DNA of 64,000 nucleotides. It comes from G051903925 sp051903925 (GTDB taxonomy: Bacteria > Pseudomonadota > Alphaproteobacteria > Zavarziniales > Zavarziniaceae). The notes below the pieces were generated by a model. It searched no databases, was not told the DNA's origin, and saw only the letters and a program-made list of their open reading frames with translations. The position numbers were made by a program, and so were the translations under genes. The stretch lies in NCBI RefSeq assembly GCF_051903925.1, contig NZ_CP173678.1, forward strand, positions 1,612,001 to 1,676,000, given 5' to 3'. Shown here one piece after another: positions 17,801-25,754 of this stretch. Numbering within the stretch: the first letter of the stretch is position 1; every line of letters begins with the position of its first letter.

Positions 17801-18034
17801 GACGCTGCCCGATGGTGCAAGCACCTGCACGATCTCGATCTGGGCAACATTGCGGTTGAACGTATAGCCGCCGGACCCCGGCGTGCCTGAGAAGACCAGC
17901 CGATCACCGGGACCGGAGCCGCCGATGACGGTATCGGACAGCGAATAGGTGGCTGGTGTGAAGGTGAAGACGTCGGCCACGTTGTTGGCCCCGACGAACG
18001 TGTCGGTGCCGGTGGTGCCGTTGAACGTTGCCAT
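14816..18034 (-). CDS. Giant RTX-type calcium-binding repeat protein, copy 1
   Basis: A 1072-residue protein composed almost entirely of GGxGxDxxx nonapeptide Ca-binding repeats arranged in about eight modules, each ending in a VENLxLLG-like strand and a GTGN/ATGN turn. The last 60 residues (DFTAGGG..HDLLDLSATAF and KAELTEADFVF) resemble the C-terminal type I secretion region of such proteins. There is no N-terminal signal peptide, as expected for that route. Family members fold on binding extracellular Ca; roles include adhesin, S-layer or matrix protein. No catalytic domain is visible and no secretion ABC/HlyD/TolC genes are in the window. The ATG at 18034 has GAGG upstream. The N-terminal 578 residues are nearly the same as in the paralogue upstream. 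Confidence 0.88.
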   Translation of the reverse strand: MATFNGTTGTDTFVGANNVADVFTFTPATYSLSDTVIGGSGPGDRLVFSGTPGSGGYTFNRNVAQIEIVQVLAPSGSVTSITLSSDLVDSANQTLTLLGGAGSDTLKVDPFTATVVSIVGNGGNNVLVGGGGDDVLLVGTTSAGNTNTLDGGSGNDTLTGGASTDIMIGGLGNDTYTVDRTSDRVIEQANGGTDTVLSSVSFSLAGVFAENVTLLGAGNLNATGNSFANTLTGTAGNNVLDGAAGADLMIGGSGNDTYVVDNAGDRIIEVANGGVDQVRTTASTTLGSGAEVEVITLLGGGNLNVTGSNTANTIVGNGGANVLLGLAGADLILGNGGNDTLDGGADADTLFGHAGNDTLVGGTGVDTMFGGSGNDVYQVDNPADLVGEAANGGIDTVRASASFSLANKAQVEHIVLLGSANLNATGNALANSLTGNTGNNVLDGGTGADVMAGGLGSDSYIVDSAGDRVVEAANGGTDGISTTLSYTLAGLQVENLKLLGTGNLNATGNSFANILTGNAGNKVLNGMAGTDRMFGGKGDDTYIVDNASDQVGEAANEGTDTVRSAVSFILGANVENLVLLGGSAINGTGNTLANTILGNVGNNTLIGGGGTDRILGFEGNDVLTANGMLYGGSGNDTLTGSGWLDGGEGNDVLSGATGTLIGGAGDDTYSGNGSPVLIETANGGSDTVRINGNFDLSNTPHIENVVLFGFSEGTVIGNDLSNHIIGNSADNFIDGGAGADTMLGGDGRDTYVVDDPGDRVIEGNGDNSGRDVILATASVTLAGTFVEEVTLLGSDAIDALGNMQVNTLVGNAGDNTLSGLDGNDTVIGNGGNDLIMGGSGDDFVQVYDTYSPQLDGNSTLMGQDGDDYIAGGLGHDTLYGGANRDFLIGNDGNDWLDGGSGFDGMAGESGDDVYVVDDPGDQVVFDEGGPGGGHDTVLSSVSFNLSGSQQLESQLEDLVLTGAGDIDGTGTDLENRLTGNMGDNVLTGLGGADTFVFNAVFGNDTVTDFTAGGGTGHDLLDLSATAFTDFADVMASTADVGGGAVITLDANNTITLTGVLKAELTEADFVFA
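16300..18034 (-). repeat. Long direct repeat (RTX copy 1, 5' portion)
   Basis: This 1.7-kb stretch matches 19654-21388 base for base apart from scattered substitutions, with a constant offset of 3354 and no visible gap. It covers the first 578 codons of the RTX gene. The similarity drops sharply at the VENLVLL module. Confidence 0.85.
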
Positions 18035-18136
18035 GGTGATCCTCACCCGTGCGGGCCAAGCCGGGCTAAGGCCCGCAGACTACCTGTCGGCCGACAGGGC
18101 TGCAAATCACCGCGGAATGTCCACAAAGACGCGAGG

Positions 18137-21100
18137 TCAGAAGACGAAGTCGGCCTCGGTCAGCTCGGCCTTCAGGATACCGGTCAACGTGATGGTGTTC
18201 CCGGCATCAAGGGTGATGATGACACTGCCGGCCACATCGGCGGTCGAATTCAGCACGTCGGCAAAGTCCGTGAAGGCCGTCGCCGACAGGTCCAGGAAGT
18301 CATGGCCGGCACCGCCGCCGGCGGTGAAGTCGACGACCCTGTCCTGTCCGAACGTACCATCGAAGATGAACGTATCAGAACCCAGAAGACCCGTAAGAGT
18401 GTTGTCACCGAAGTTTCCGGTAATCTTGTTTGCAGCATTATTGCCTGTGCCATCAATATCAGCGGTACCGGTCAATATGAGATTCTCAAGAACATTATTG
18501 TCAAAGTACCTTAGAACGAAGCTGACACTCGCCATTACAGTGTCGTTGCCACTGACGTCAAGGGGTTCTTCATTGGCATTGTCGACGATGTACGTGTCAT
18601 CACCCGTGCCGCCGGACAGGTAGTAGGTGCCGCCTCGGCCATCCAGCGTATCGTTGCCGCCCTGGCCCGCCAGCGTGCCTTCACCAGAGCCGCCGATGAG
18701 CAGGTCGTCGCCACTTTCGCCAAGGATCAGGTTTTTGCCGGTCCCACCGTAGATCGTGTCGTTCCCGTCTCCGCCGAGGATCGAGTTGCCGAAGTTGCCA
18801 CCGAGGATCCGGTCGTCGCCGTCGCCGCCATACAGGTAGTTGATGCCGCCGCCACCCTCCAGCCAGTCATTCCCGCCATCGCCGTATAGTGTGTCGAAAC
18901 TGTCGCCGCCATAGAGAGTGTCGTTGCCTACTCCTCCATGCATCCTGTTGTTTCCAGCAAAGCCCTGTAGTGTATTGTCCCCAGAATTTCCGTAGAAAAT
19001 ATTACTCAATGAATTGCCGATCACAGACAAGTCAGCAGTTCCCAGAAGAAAAACTGTGCTGACTGGCATTGCGCTGATGTCAACGGATAATGTGCTGTAG
19101 ATTGTATTTGCACTCGATCCGGACGCGACAATTACGTCGCCTGGATTATCGACAAAGAAGGTGTCGCCGCCGTTTGAGCCGCCGCCGATCATCGTGTCGG
19201 CGCCTGCACCGCCGTCCAGCGTGTTGCTGCCGGCATTGCCCGTCAGGACATTGTCCAGGGCATTTCCAACGGCCACCAGTGGGGCTGCGCCGTTCAGGGT
19301 CAGGTTTTCGACATTGGGTGACGACGACAGGTCGAAGCTGACGAAGGCCGTGACCGTGTCGGTGCCGCCATTGGCGTTCTCGACCACGAGGTCGCCCGCA
19401 TCATCGACGACGTAGCTGTCATCGCCGCTGCCGCCCGCGAGCAGGTCGATGCCGCTGCTGCCGATCAGGGTGTCGTTGCCCGCATTGCCCAGCAGGGTGT
19501 CGTTGCCGGCACCTCCAGTGATCGTGTCGTTTCCGCCATTGCCCTGGATGCGATCGACACCGCCGTTTCCGCTCAGGACATTGCTCGCGGCGTTGCCTGT
19601 GATCACGTTGTCCAGGTCGTTTCCGGTCCCGGCCAGGCTGCCCCCCTCCAGCAGGACGAGGTTCTCGACATTGGCACCAAGGGTGAAGCTGAGGGCGCTG
19701 CGGACCGTGTCTGTGCCCTCGTTCGCCGCCTCGCCGACCTGGTCGCTCGCGTTGTCGACGATGTAGGTGTCGTCGCCCTTGCCCCCGAACATGCGGTCGG
19801 CGCCGCCTGCGCCGTTCAGGACGTTGCTGCCCGCATTGCCGGTCAGGATGTTGGCGAAGCTGTTGCCCGTGGCGTTCAGGTTGCCCGTGCCAAGCAGCTT
19901 CAGGTTCTCGACCTGAAGCCCCGCCAGTGTGTAGCTCAGCGTGGTGGAGATGCCGTCGGTGCCGCCGTTTGCCGCCTCCACCACCCGGTCGCCGGCGTTG
20001 TCGACGATGTAGCTGTCATTGCCCAGGCCGCCCGCCATCACGTCGGCACCAGCACCACCGTCCAGCACGTTGTTGCCCGTGTTGCCGGTCAGGCTGTTGG
20101 CCAGCGCATTGCCCGTGGCGTTCAGGTTGGCGGTGCCCAGCAGGACGATGTGCTCGACCTGGGCCTTGTTGGCCAGGCTGAAGCTGGCACTGGCGCGCAC
20201 CGTGTCGATGCCGCCATTGGCAGCCTCACCCACCAGGTCGGCCGGATTGTCGATCCCGTAGATGTCGTCGCCGCCGCCGCCGTTCAGGGTATCGACACCC
20301 GTGCCGCCGATCAGCGTATCGTTGCCGGCATGGCCGAACAGGGTGTCGGCCGCAGCCCCGCCGTCCAGCGTGTCGTTGCCGCCATTGCCCAGGATCAGGT
20401 CCGCCCCGGCCAGGCCCAGCAGGACGTTGGCGCCGCCATTGCCAACGATCGTGTTGGCCGTATTGCTGCCGGTGACATTGAGGTTGCCGCTGCCCAGCAG
20501 GGTGATGACCTCGATCTCCGCCCCGCTGCCCAGGGTGGTGCTGGCCGTGGTGCGCAGCTGGTCCAGGCCACCATTGGCAAACTCGGTGATGCGATCGCCG
20601 GCATTGTCGACGATATAGGTGTCGTTGCCGGACCCCCCGATCATCAGGTCGGCACCCGCCGCCCCGTCCAGCACATTGTTGCCGGCAGTGCCGGTCAGGG
20701 TGTTGGCGAAGCTGTTGCCGGTCGCGTTCAGGTTGGCCGCGCCCAGCAGCGTCACGTTCTCGGCAAACACGCCCGCCAGTGTGAAGCTGACGCTGGACAG
20801 GACCGTGTCGGTCCCGCCGTTCGCCTGCTCGATCACCCGGTCGCTGGTGCGGTCGACCGTATAGGTGTCGTTGCCCAGGCCGCCGATCATGATGTCGGTG
20901 CTGGCGCCGCCGGTCAGGGTGTCGTTGCCACTGCCGCCGTCCAGCGTGTTGGTGTTGCCGGCCGTCGTGGTGCCGACCAGCAGCACGTCGTCGCCCCCGC
21001 CCCCGACCAGCACGTTGTTGCCGCCATTGCCCACGATCGAGACCGCGCTGACCGTGAACGTGTCGACCTTCAGCGTGTCGCTGCCGGCCCCGCCGGCCAG

Positions 21101-21388
21101 CGTCAGCATCGTGTTGGCGCTGCCGATCAGGTCGCTGCTCAACGTGATCGAGGTGATGCTGCCGGCCGACGCCAGGACCTGCACGATCTCGACCTGCGAG
21201 ACGTTCTGGTTGAACCTGTAGCCGCCCGGCCCCGGCACGCCCGAAAAGACCAGCCGGTCCCCGTCGCCAGAGCCGCCAATCACCGTGTCCGACAGCGAAT
21301 AGGTCGCCGGCGTGAAGGTGAAGACGTCGGCGACGGTGTTCGACCCAACGAACGTGTCGGTGCCGGTGGTGCCGTTCAAGGTTGCCAT
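18137..21388 (-). CDS. Giant RTX-type calcium-binding repeat protein, copy 2
   Basis: A 1083-residue paralogue of the next gene in the same direction, separated from it by 102 bases. The N-terminal 578 residues and the C-terminal 70 residues match copy 1, while the middle (about 580-1010) is different. That middle holds denser short RTX runs such as GGDGNDTIYGGTGKNLILG and modules lacking the usual VENL strand. The C-terminus AELTEADFVF is kept, so both are presumably exported by the same type I system. The DNA of the middle part (about 18370-19130) has visibly more A and T at third positions than the ends. Function is not shown by sequence; a Ca-dependent surface or matrix protein is the best guess. 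Confidence 0.88.
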   Translation of the reverse strand: MATLNGTTGTDTFVGSNTVADVFTFTPATYSLSDTVIGGSGDGDRLVFSGVPGPGGYRFNQNVSQVEIVQVLASAGSITSITLSSDLIGSANTMLTLAGGAGSDTLKVDTFTVSAVSIVGNGGNNVLVGGGGDDVLLVGTTTAGNTNTLDGGSGNDTLTGGASTDIMIGGLGNDTYTVDRTSDRVIEQANGGTDTVLSSVSFTLAGVFAENVTLLGAANLNATGNSFANTLTGTAGNNVLDGAAGADLMIGGSGNDTYIVDNAGDRITEFANGGLDQLRTTASTTLGSGAEIEVITLLGSGNLNVTGSNTANTIVGNGGANVLLGLAGADLILGNGGNDTLDGGAAADTLFGHAGNDTLIGGTGVDTLNGGGGDDIYGIDNPADLVGEAANGGIDTVRASASFSLANKAQVEHIVLLGTANLNATGNALANSLTGNTGNNVLDGGAGADVMAGGLGNDSYIVDNAGDRVVEAANGGTDGISTTLSYTLAGLQVENLKLLGTGNLNATGNSFANILTGNAGSNVLNGAGGADRMFGGKGDDTYIVDNASDQVGEAANEGTDTVRSALSFTLGANVENLVLLEGGSLAGTGNDLDNVITGNAASNVLSGNGGVDRIQGNGGNDTITGGAGNDTLLGNAGNDTLIGSSGIDLLAGGSGDDSYVVDDAGDLVVENANGGTDTVTAFVSFDLSSSPNVENLTLNGAAPLVAVGNALDNVLTGNAGSNTLDGGAGADTMIGGGSNGGDTFFVDNPGDVIVASGSSANTIYSTLSVDISAMPVSTVFLLGTADLSVIGNSLSNIFYGNSGDNTLQGFAGNNRMHGGVGNDTLYGGDSFDTLYGDGGNDWLEGGGGINYLYGGDGDDRILGGNFGNSILGGDGNDTIYGGTGKNLILGESGDDLLIGGSGEGTLAGQGGNDTLDGRGGTYYLSGGTGDDTYIVDNANEEPLDVSGNDTVMASVSFVLRYFDNNVLENLILTGTADIDGTGNNAANKITGNFGDNTLTGLLGSDTFIFDGTFGQDRVVDFTAGGGAGHDFLDLSATAFTDFADVLNSTADVAGSVIITLDAGNTITLTGILKAELTEADFVF
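19654..21388 (-). repeat. Long direct repeat (RTX copy 2, 5' portion)
   Basis: Partner of 16300-18034 at a fixed offset of 3354. Indicates tandem gene duplication with later exchange or strong conservation of the N-terminal half. Confidence 0.85.
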
Positions 21389-21493
21389 GATCGTTGCCGT
21401 CCCCGAAACGCTACTTTTGATGGGGCACGATAGGGGAACGGCAACGAGGCTGCAAATCGCACACCTAATCCCGTATTGGGCGAGTGAGCCGGG

Positions 21494-22375
21494 CTACACC
21501 TCGTCCGCGGGGGCGACGTCGACGCCGACGTCGAGGTCCTGGGCGCCGCCGCCTTCGATCAGGCCGGTCAGGGGGGCGACGTCGTCATAGTCGCGGCCCC
21601 AGGCGACGGTGACGTGGTCGAGCGAGGGCACCATGTCGTTGGTCGGGTCCAGGTCCAGCCAGCCATGCTCGCCGCAATGCAGCGCCAGCCAGGCGTGGCT
21701 GGCGTCGGCGCCCACGATGCGTGGGCGACCCGGCGGCGGGCGGGTGCGCAGGTAGCCGCTGACATAGCGCGCCGACAGGCCGATCGAGCGTAGGCAGCCG
21801 ATCATCAGGTGGGCGAAGTCCTGGCACACGCCGCGCTTCCTGTGCAGTACCTCGCGCACCGGCGTCGAGATCGTCGTCGCCTTGGGGTCGAAGACGAATT
21901 CACGCTTGATGCGGGCCTGCAACGCCAGCGCCGCCTCCACGATCGGGCGGCCGGCCGTGAACTCGGTCCGGGCATAGGCAGCCAGTTCCGCGTCCCAGGG
22001 GATGTGGGTCGACTCGTAGGCGGTCTGGGCGGCGTCCAGGGCCATGGCCGCGGCGATTGTCTCCCACGCGGGCGACGTGCGGGGCAGCGGCGGCAGCGGC
22101 AGCAGGTGGACCACGCTGCTGGCCTCCACCCGCAGTGTCCGGTGCGCCGACTGGATCGCGAAATGCGTCAGGCTGTTGCCGAAATAGTCGGTGCGGCTGC
22201 TGCGCGTCGCCGGTTCCGGGCCGATGTCCAGCTCGGTCGACAGGATCTTCTGCCGGGGCAGCGTGCGCGGCGTCAGGCACGCCAGGTGGTGCGACAGGCT
22301 GACCGTGTCGGCATAGCGGCACACGGTGCGGTGCCAGACGCGCAGGCGGATGCCCTCCGCCACCACGGCGCTCAT
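21494..22375 (-). CDS. Transglutaminase-like cysteine protease family protein
   Basis: A 293-residue bacterial transglutaminase-like protein with the N-terminal beta domain of this family and a complete catalytic triad: Cys184 in RGVCQDFAHL, His227 in DASHAWLAL and Asp241 or Asp243 in GWLDLDPTND. Members of this branch are regularly encoded next to circularly permuted ATP-grasp and alpha-E genes and are predicted to hydrolyse or form isopeptide or peptide bonds. The ATG at 22375 overlaps the stop of the fused ATP-grasp/alpha-E gene (ATGA), so the two are made together. No signal peptide is visible. Downstream, after 105 bases, comes the first RTX gene. Confidence 0.9.
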   Translation of the reverse strand: MSAVVAEGIRLRVWHRTVCRYADTVSLSHHLACLTPRTLPRQKILSTELDIGPEPATRSSRTDYFGNSLTHFAIQSAHRTLRVEASSVVHLLPLPPLPRTSPAWETIAAAMALDAAQTAYESTHIPWDAELAAYARTEFTAGRPIVEAALALQARIKREFVFDPKATTISTPVREVLHRKRGVCQDFAHLMIGCLRSIGLSARYVSGYLRTRPPPGRPRIVGADASHAWLALHCGEHGWLDLDPTNDMVPSLDHVTVAWGRDYDDVAPLTGLIEGGGAQDLDVGVDVAPADEV

Positions 22376-24900
22376 GCCAGGGAGCCCCGGCGCGCCATGC
22401 CGATGGCGGGGCGGACCAGCGCATGGGTGAAGTAGAGCGCGCCCAGCAGGTCGGACAAGGCGGGCAGGCCGGCGTCGAGGTCGTCCATCAGGGCCTCGAG
22501 CGCGTCCAGCTTGCCGTCCGGCGTGGGCCGGGCCAGGTCGTTGGCGTCGATCTCGCGCAGGTTGGCCATGATCGTGCGGGTGCCCAGGTCCAGCGCGTCC
22601 CATGCCTTGAACCCCTCGCCCCGGGGCAGGCGGGCGACATGGCCGGCGGTGCGCGCCACCTGGTACGCGAGCGAGCGGGGATTGTCCTCGTCCGCGATGA
22701 GCAGGTCCAGGATCGGCGCGAGCTGGGGCGAGGCCCGGTAGCGGGCGCGGTAGGTCATGGTGCTGTCGGCCAGTTCCAGGGCGAGGTCGAGGGCAGGCGC
22801 GCCCGCACCCTGGCGCGCCAGGACCGTCGACCGGATCATGGTGACGGCGCCCAGCGCCCGCTCGATCCGGCGGCCCAGGTCCAGGAACAGCCAGGCGGGG
22901 CCGCGCATCATGTTCTCCGTCCCCATGCCGGACAGGGCGGAGAAGGTCGTGACCATCTGGTGCAGGCAGGGCAGCAGGCGGGCGCTGTCCATCTGCCGGG
23001 GGTCCAGGTCGTCGACCTGATCCTTGAGCTGGGCCAGCGCCCGCCAGATGTCGAGGCTGAGCCGGTCCTGCACCGAGATCGAGATCAGCCGCACCCGGTT
23101 CAGGATGGCGCTCAGGCTGCCGGGGCGGTTCGCCTCCAGCATCGCCTTGAGCAGGGAGCGTTCCAGTTCCTGCGGACCGCGGGGACCCCGCTCCAGCACT
23201 TCCGGCAGCTGGCCCATCTGCTGCAGGTGGTGGAGGCCGCTGGCGAAGTCGACCTTGCCCGCGGGATCCAGGTCCTCGCCCGCGCGGAGCAGGGCGGCGC
23301 GCACGCTGCGCACGCCGATCTCGGCCCGCTCCAAATAGCGCCCCAGCCAGAACAGGTCGTCGGCCACGCGGGAGGGCAGCTGGTTGCCGCTGCGCCGGAT
23401 CTCGACCACCGCATCGACCGGCGGCATCAGGCTGAAGCTGCCGACCGGGCGCGAGGACAGGACCCAGGTGTCCTTGTAGCCGCTGACCGTCGCCTCGCCC
23501 TCGCCAAGGCTGGCGCCGACCCGGGCGATGGCCCCCGGCATGACCGAGAAGCCATCCTCGGTCCAGGCCAGGAACATGCGCAGCGTGACCGGCCGCGCCG
23601 AAAGTTCCGCGCCGTTCAGGCTGGGCGCGTGGGACAGGGCAAAGGGCCGGACCGCGACCAGTTCGGGCGATGCCTCTGGCCGGCGGCCGCCGGTGCCGGC
23701 GCGCAGGTCGTCGCTGCGGCGGCGGCGCCGCTCGGCCGGCATGGCGCGGCGGTACAGCCATTCGCCATCAGCCAGGCGTTCGGACACCCGCGCCGCGGGA
23801 CCGGCACCGCACCACAGCGCCTCCGGCTGGGGCAGCAGCAGGTCCTCCCCGATCAGGGCGGGCGCCAGCGCGGGCAGGTAGGGGAACAGCGCCAGGCTTT
23901 CGGCCAGGCCTGCGCCGATCGCGTTGCCGACCGCCATGTGGCCGGCACGCACAGCCTGCAGCAGGCCAGGTATGCCGAGCGTCGAGCCGCCGTTCAGCTC
24001 CAGCGGGTCGCTGAGGTCGTCCGGGATGCGGCGCCAGATGGCGTGCAGGGCCTCAAGCCCGCCCAGCGTCTTCAGGTAGATGCGGTTGTCGCGCACGGTG
24101 ACGTCGTCGCCGCGGATCAGCGAGAAGCCAAGGTAGCGGGCGAGGAACGCATCCTCGTGATAATTGGGCGAACCGGGCCCGGGGGTGAGCAGGGCCAGAC
24201 GCGGCGTGCCGGCGCAGGTCGCGGCGGAGGCGAGGGCCTGTCGGCTCTGCTCGAACCAGGGGGCCAGCCGGCGGATCTGCTGCTCGCGATAGGGCTGCGA
24301 CAGCGCGTGAGAGATCGCGATCCGGTTCTCCAGCGCGAAGCCGGGCCCCACGCTGTCGGGCAGGACCTGGCCCAGGACGTGCCAGGTCCCGTTCGCCGCG
24401 CGGCCCAGGTCGACGCCGATCATGTGCAGCATGCTGCCGCCGGGCGGCTTCAGGCCATGCGCCGGGCGCAGGAAGGCGCGATTGCCGAACACGGCGCCGG
24501 GCGGCACCAGGCCCCGCTGCAGGACCGTCTGCGGCCCATAGAGATCGTCCAGCAGGGCGGACAGCAGGCGCCCGCGCTGGATCAGGCCGCGCTCCAGCGT
24601 CCGCCATTCGGGTTCGCTGATGACAAAGGGCAGGAGGTCGAGGTCGCCCTGGCCGCCGACCTGCCGGCCATCCTCGATCAGGGCGCTGGCGATGCGGCTT
24701 TCGCGCAGTTCGCGCCGCAGCAGGGACCAGCGCTGGTCCAGCTCGCCATGGCCCAGCCCGCCCAGGGCCTGGACCATCGCGGCCCAGTGCGCCCGCAACT
24801 GGCCATCGCCCTGGCGCAGTTCGTCATAGGCGCCGGCCGGTACGGCAAAGCGATCCAGCAGGCCTGGCGCCTGGTCGATCCTGCGTGCCTGAACGTCCAT
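22372..24900 (-). CDS. Fused circularly permuted ATP-grasp / alpha-E protein
   Basis: An 842-residue two-domain protein. Residues 1-500 are a circularly permuted type 2 ATP-grasp ligase (LYGPQTVLQRGLVPPGAVFG, HMIGVDLGRAANGTWHVLGQ, ALENRIAISHAL, TLGGLEALHAIWRRI and GAIARVGASLGEGEATVSG are family blocks). Residues about 530-842 are an alpha-E domain (RVADDLFWLGRYLERAEIGVRSVRAAL). It corresponds to the two separate proteins encoded at 12170-14696 joined in one chain. The longer frame starts at 24945; the ATG at 24900 has a G-rich ribosome binding site and fits the family length. Predicted to activate a carboxylate with ATP and join it to an amine, but the substrate is unknown. Confidence 0.88.
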   Translation of the reverse strand: MDVQARRIDQAPGLLDRFAVPAGAYDELRQGDGQLRAHWAAMVQALGGLGHGELDQRWSLLRRELRESRIASALIEDGRQVGGQGDLDLLPFVISEPEWRTLERGLIQRGRLLSALLDDLYGPQTVLQRGLVPPGAVFGNRAFLRPAHGLKPPGGSMLHMIGVDLGRAANGTWHVLGQVLPDSVGPGFALENRIAISHALSQPYREQQIRRLAPWFEQSRQALASAATCAGTPRLALLTPGPGSPNYHEDAFLARYLGFSLIRGDDVTVRDNRIYLKTLGGLEALHAIWRRIPDDLSDPLELNGGSTLGIPGLLQAVRAGHMAVGNAIGAGLAESLALFPYLPALAPALIGEDLLLPQPEALWCGAGPAARVSERLADGEWLYRRAMPAERRRRRSDDLRAGTGGRRPEASPELVAVRPFALSHAPSLNGAELSARPVTLRMFLAWTEDGFSVMPGAIARVGASLGEGEATVSGYKDTWVLSSRPVGSFSLMPPVDAVVEIRRSGNQLPSRVADDLFWLGRYLERAEIGVRSVRAALLRAGEDLDPAGKVDFASGLHHLQQMGQLPEVLERGPRGPQELERSLLKAMLEANRPGSLSAILNRVRLISISVQDRLSLDIWRALAQLKDQVDDLDPRQMDSARLLPCLHQMVTTFSALSGMGTENMMRGPAWLFLDLGRRIERALGAVTMIRSTVLARQGAGAPALDLALELADSTMTYRARYRASPQLAPILDLLIADEDNPRSLAYQVARTAGHVARLPRGEGFKAWDALDLGTRTIMANLREIDANDLARPTPDGKLDALEALMDDLDAGLPALSDLLGALYFTHALVRPAIGMARRGSLA

Positions 24901-24969
24901 GCCCCCCCGTTCGCGTGCTTGCCCGATGCCACCCTGTGGCGACATCGCCCGCGGCTGCCCCGCCTGATC

Positions 24970-25644
24970 CTAGTCCAGGATCAGGCCCAGGATCATCCGG
25001 AAGGTGATCGCGACCGGCACCGTGACCAGGGAAAGCAGGATCGCATAGAGCACGATCATGTATTCAGGTCGATCCCGTTCCGCGCGGGGATCGAGCGGCA
25101 TCAGCACTTCCCAGATCGCCAGCGGCACGACGCACAGGCCGATCAGCATGAAATCCAGGCGCAGCGGATCGTCGGGCAGGCCCGGCTCCATGTACAGGAA
25201 ACGCGCCACGATGGCCGAGGCGAAACCGACCAGCACCAGGCGCAGCACGATCTGCAGGCCGATCGGATGGCGCGACGACAGGTCGTGGAACAGTCCCAGC
25301 ACGACCAGGAGCGGGCGCGGCAGGGCGACGCCCGGCGCCTCGTCCGCGGCCTCGCCAGGGGTGCCGGCTGTGGGGCGGCCCCGGCGGCGCTGGCCCGGCG
25401 GGGGCGGCGGCTCGGCCGGCCGGCCGCGTTCGTCCAGGTAGACGTGCCAGGACCCGCCGGGGTCGGTGAACCCTTCGACCCGGCCGGCCTGGACGCGCTC
25501 GCGCAAAGCGGGCTCGGGAATGCCGAAACGGATGGCGGCTTCAGACAGGCGCAGGGACGGGCGGGCCGGCGGCATGTCCGGCTCTTGGCTCGCCCCGCCG
25601 GGCACGCCGGGGACCCGGGCCGCTTCACCTTCGGTTTCTGTCAT
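24970..25644 (-). CDS. Membrane protein with N-terminal HTH-like segment, unknown
   Basis: A 224-residue protein I do not recognise. Residues about 29-75 (SLRLSEAAIRFGIPEPALR, then GRVEGF and WHVYLDERGRP) look like an excisionase/MerR-type DNA-binding winged helix. A Pro/Arg-rich linker (76-105) and three or four hydrophobic helices follow (about 107-123, 130-150, 162-182, 195-218). It stands between the zinc peptidase and the fused ATP-grasp gene on the same strand, with gaps of 110 and 69 bases. A membrane-tethered regulator of the cluster is possible, but the HTH reading is only from pattern. Confidence 0.65.
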   Translation of the reverse strand: MTETEGEAARVPGVPGGASQEPDMPPARPSLRLSEAAIRFGIPEPALRERVQAGRVEGFTDPGGSWHVYLDERGRPAEPPPPPGQRRRGRPTAGTPGEAADEAPGVALPRPLLVVLGLFHDLSSRHPIGLQIVLRLVLVGFASAIVARFLYMEPGLPDDPLRLDFMLIGLCVVPLAIWEVLMPLDPRAERDRPEYMIVLYAILLSLVTVPVAITFRMILGLILD

Positions 25645-25754
25645 GGTGCCGTAGAGTGCCTATCGCACCCCGCCTTCACAAGCAGCACACGTCCAAATCC
25701 GGCACCTGTGGCGCGCCGAGCATGCGTCATGGCCACGCCTGTGGCAGGGCCCGG

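Noticed and set aside
16300..21388. Regularly repeated short blocks that could suggest a CRISPR array
   Set aside because: The period follows the RTX protein repeats in frame, units are imperfect and there are no unique spacers or cas genes.
14820..21430. Many long plus-strand frames antisense to the RTX genes
   Set aside because: They follow from the biased codon use and repeated sequence of the RTX genes. Their Val/Ala/Gly/Gln-rich texts are translations of the repeats on the wrong strand.
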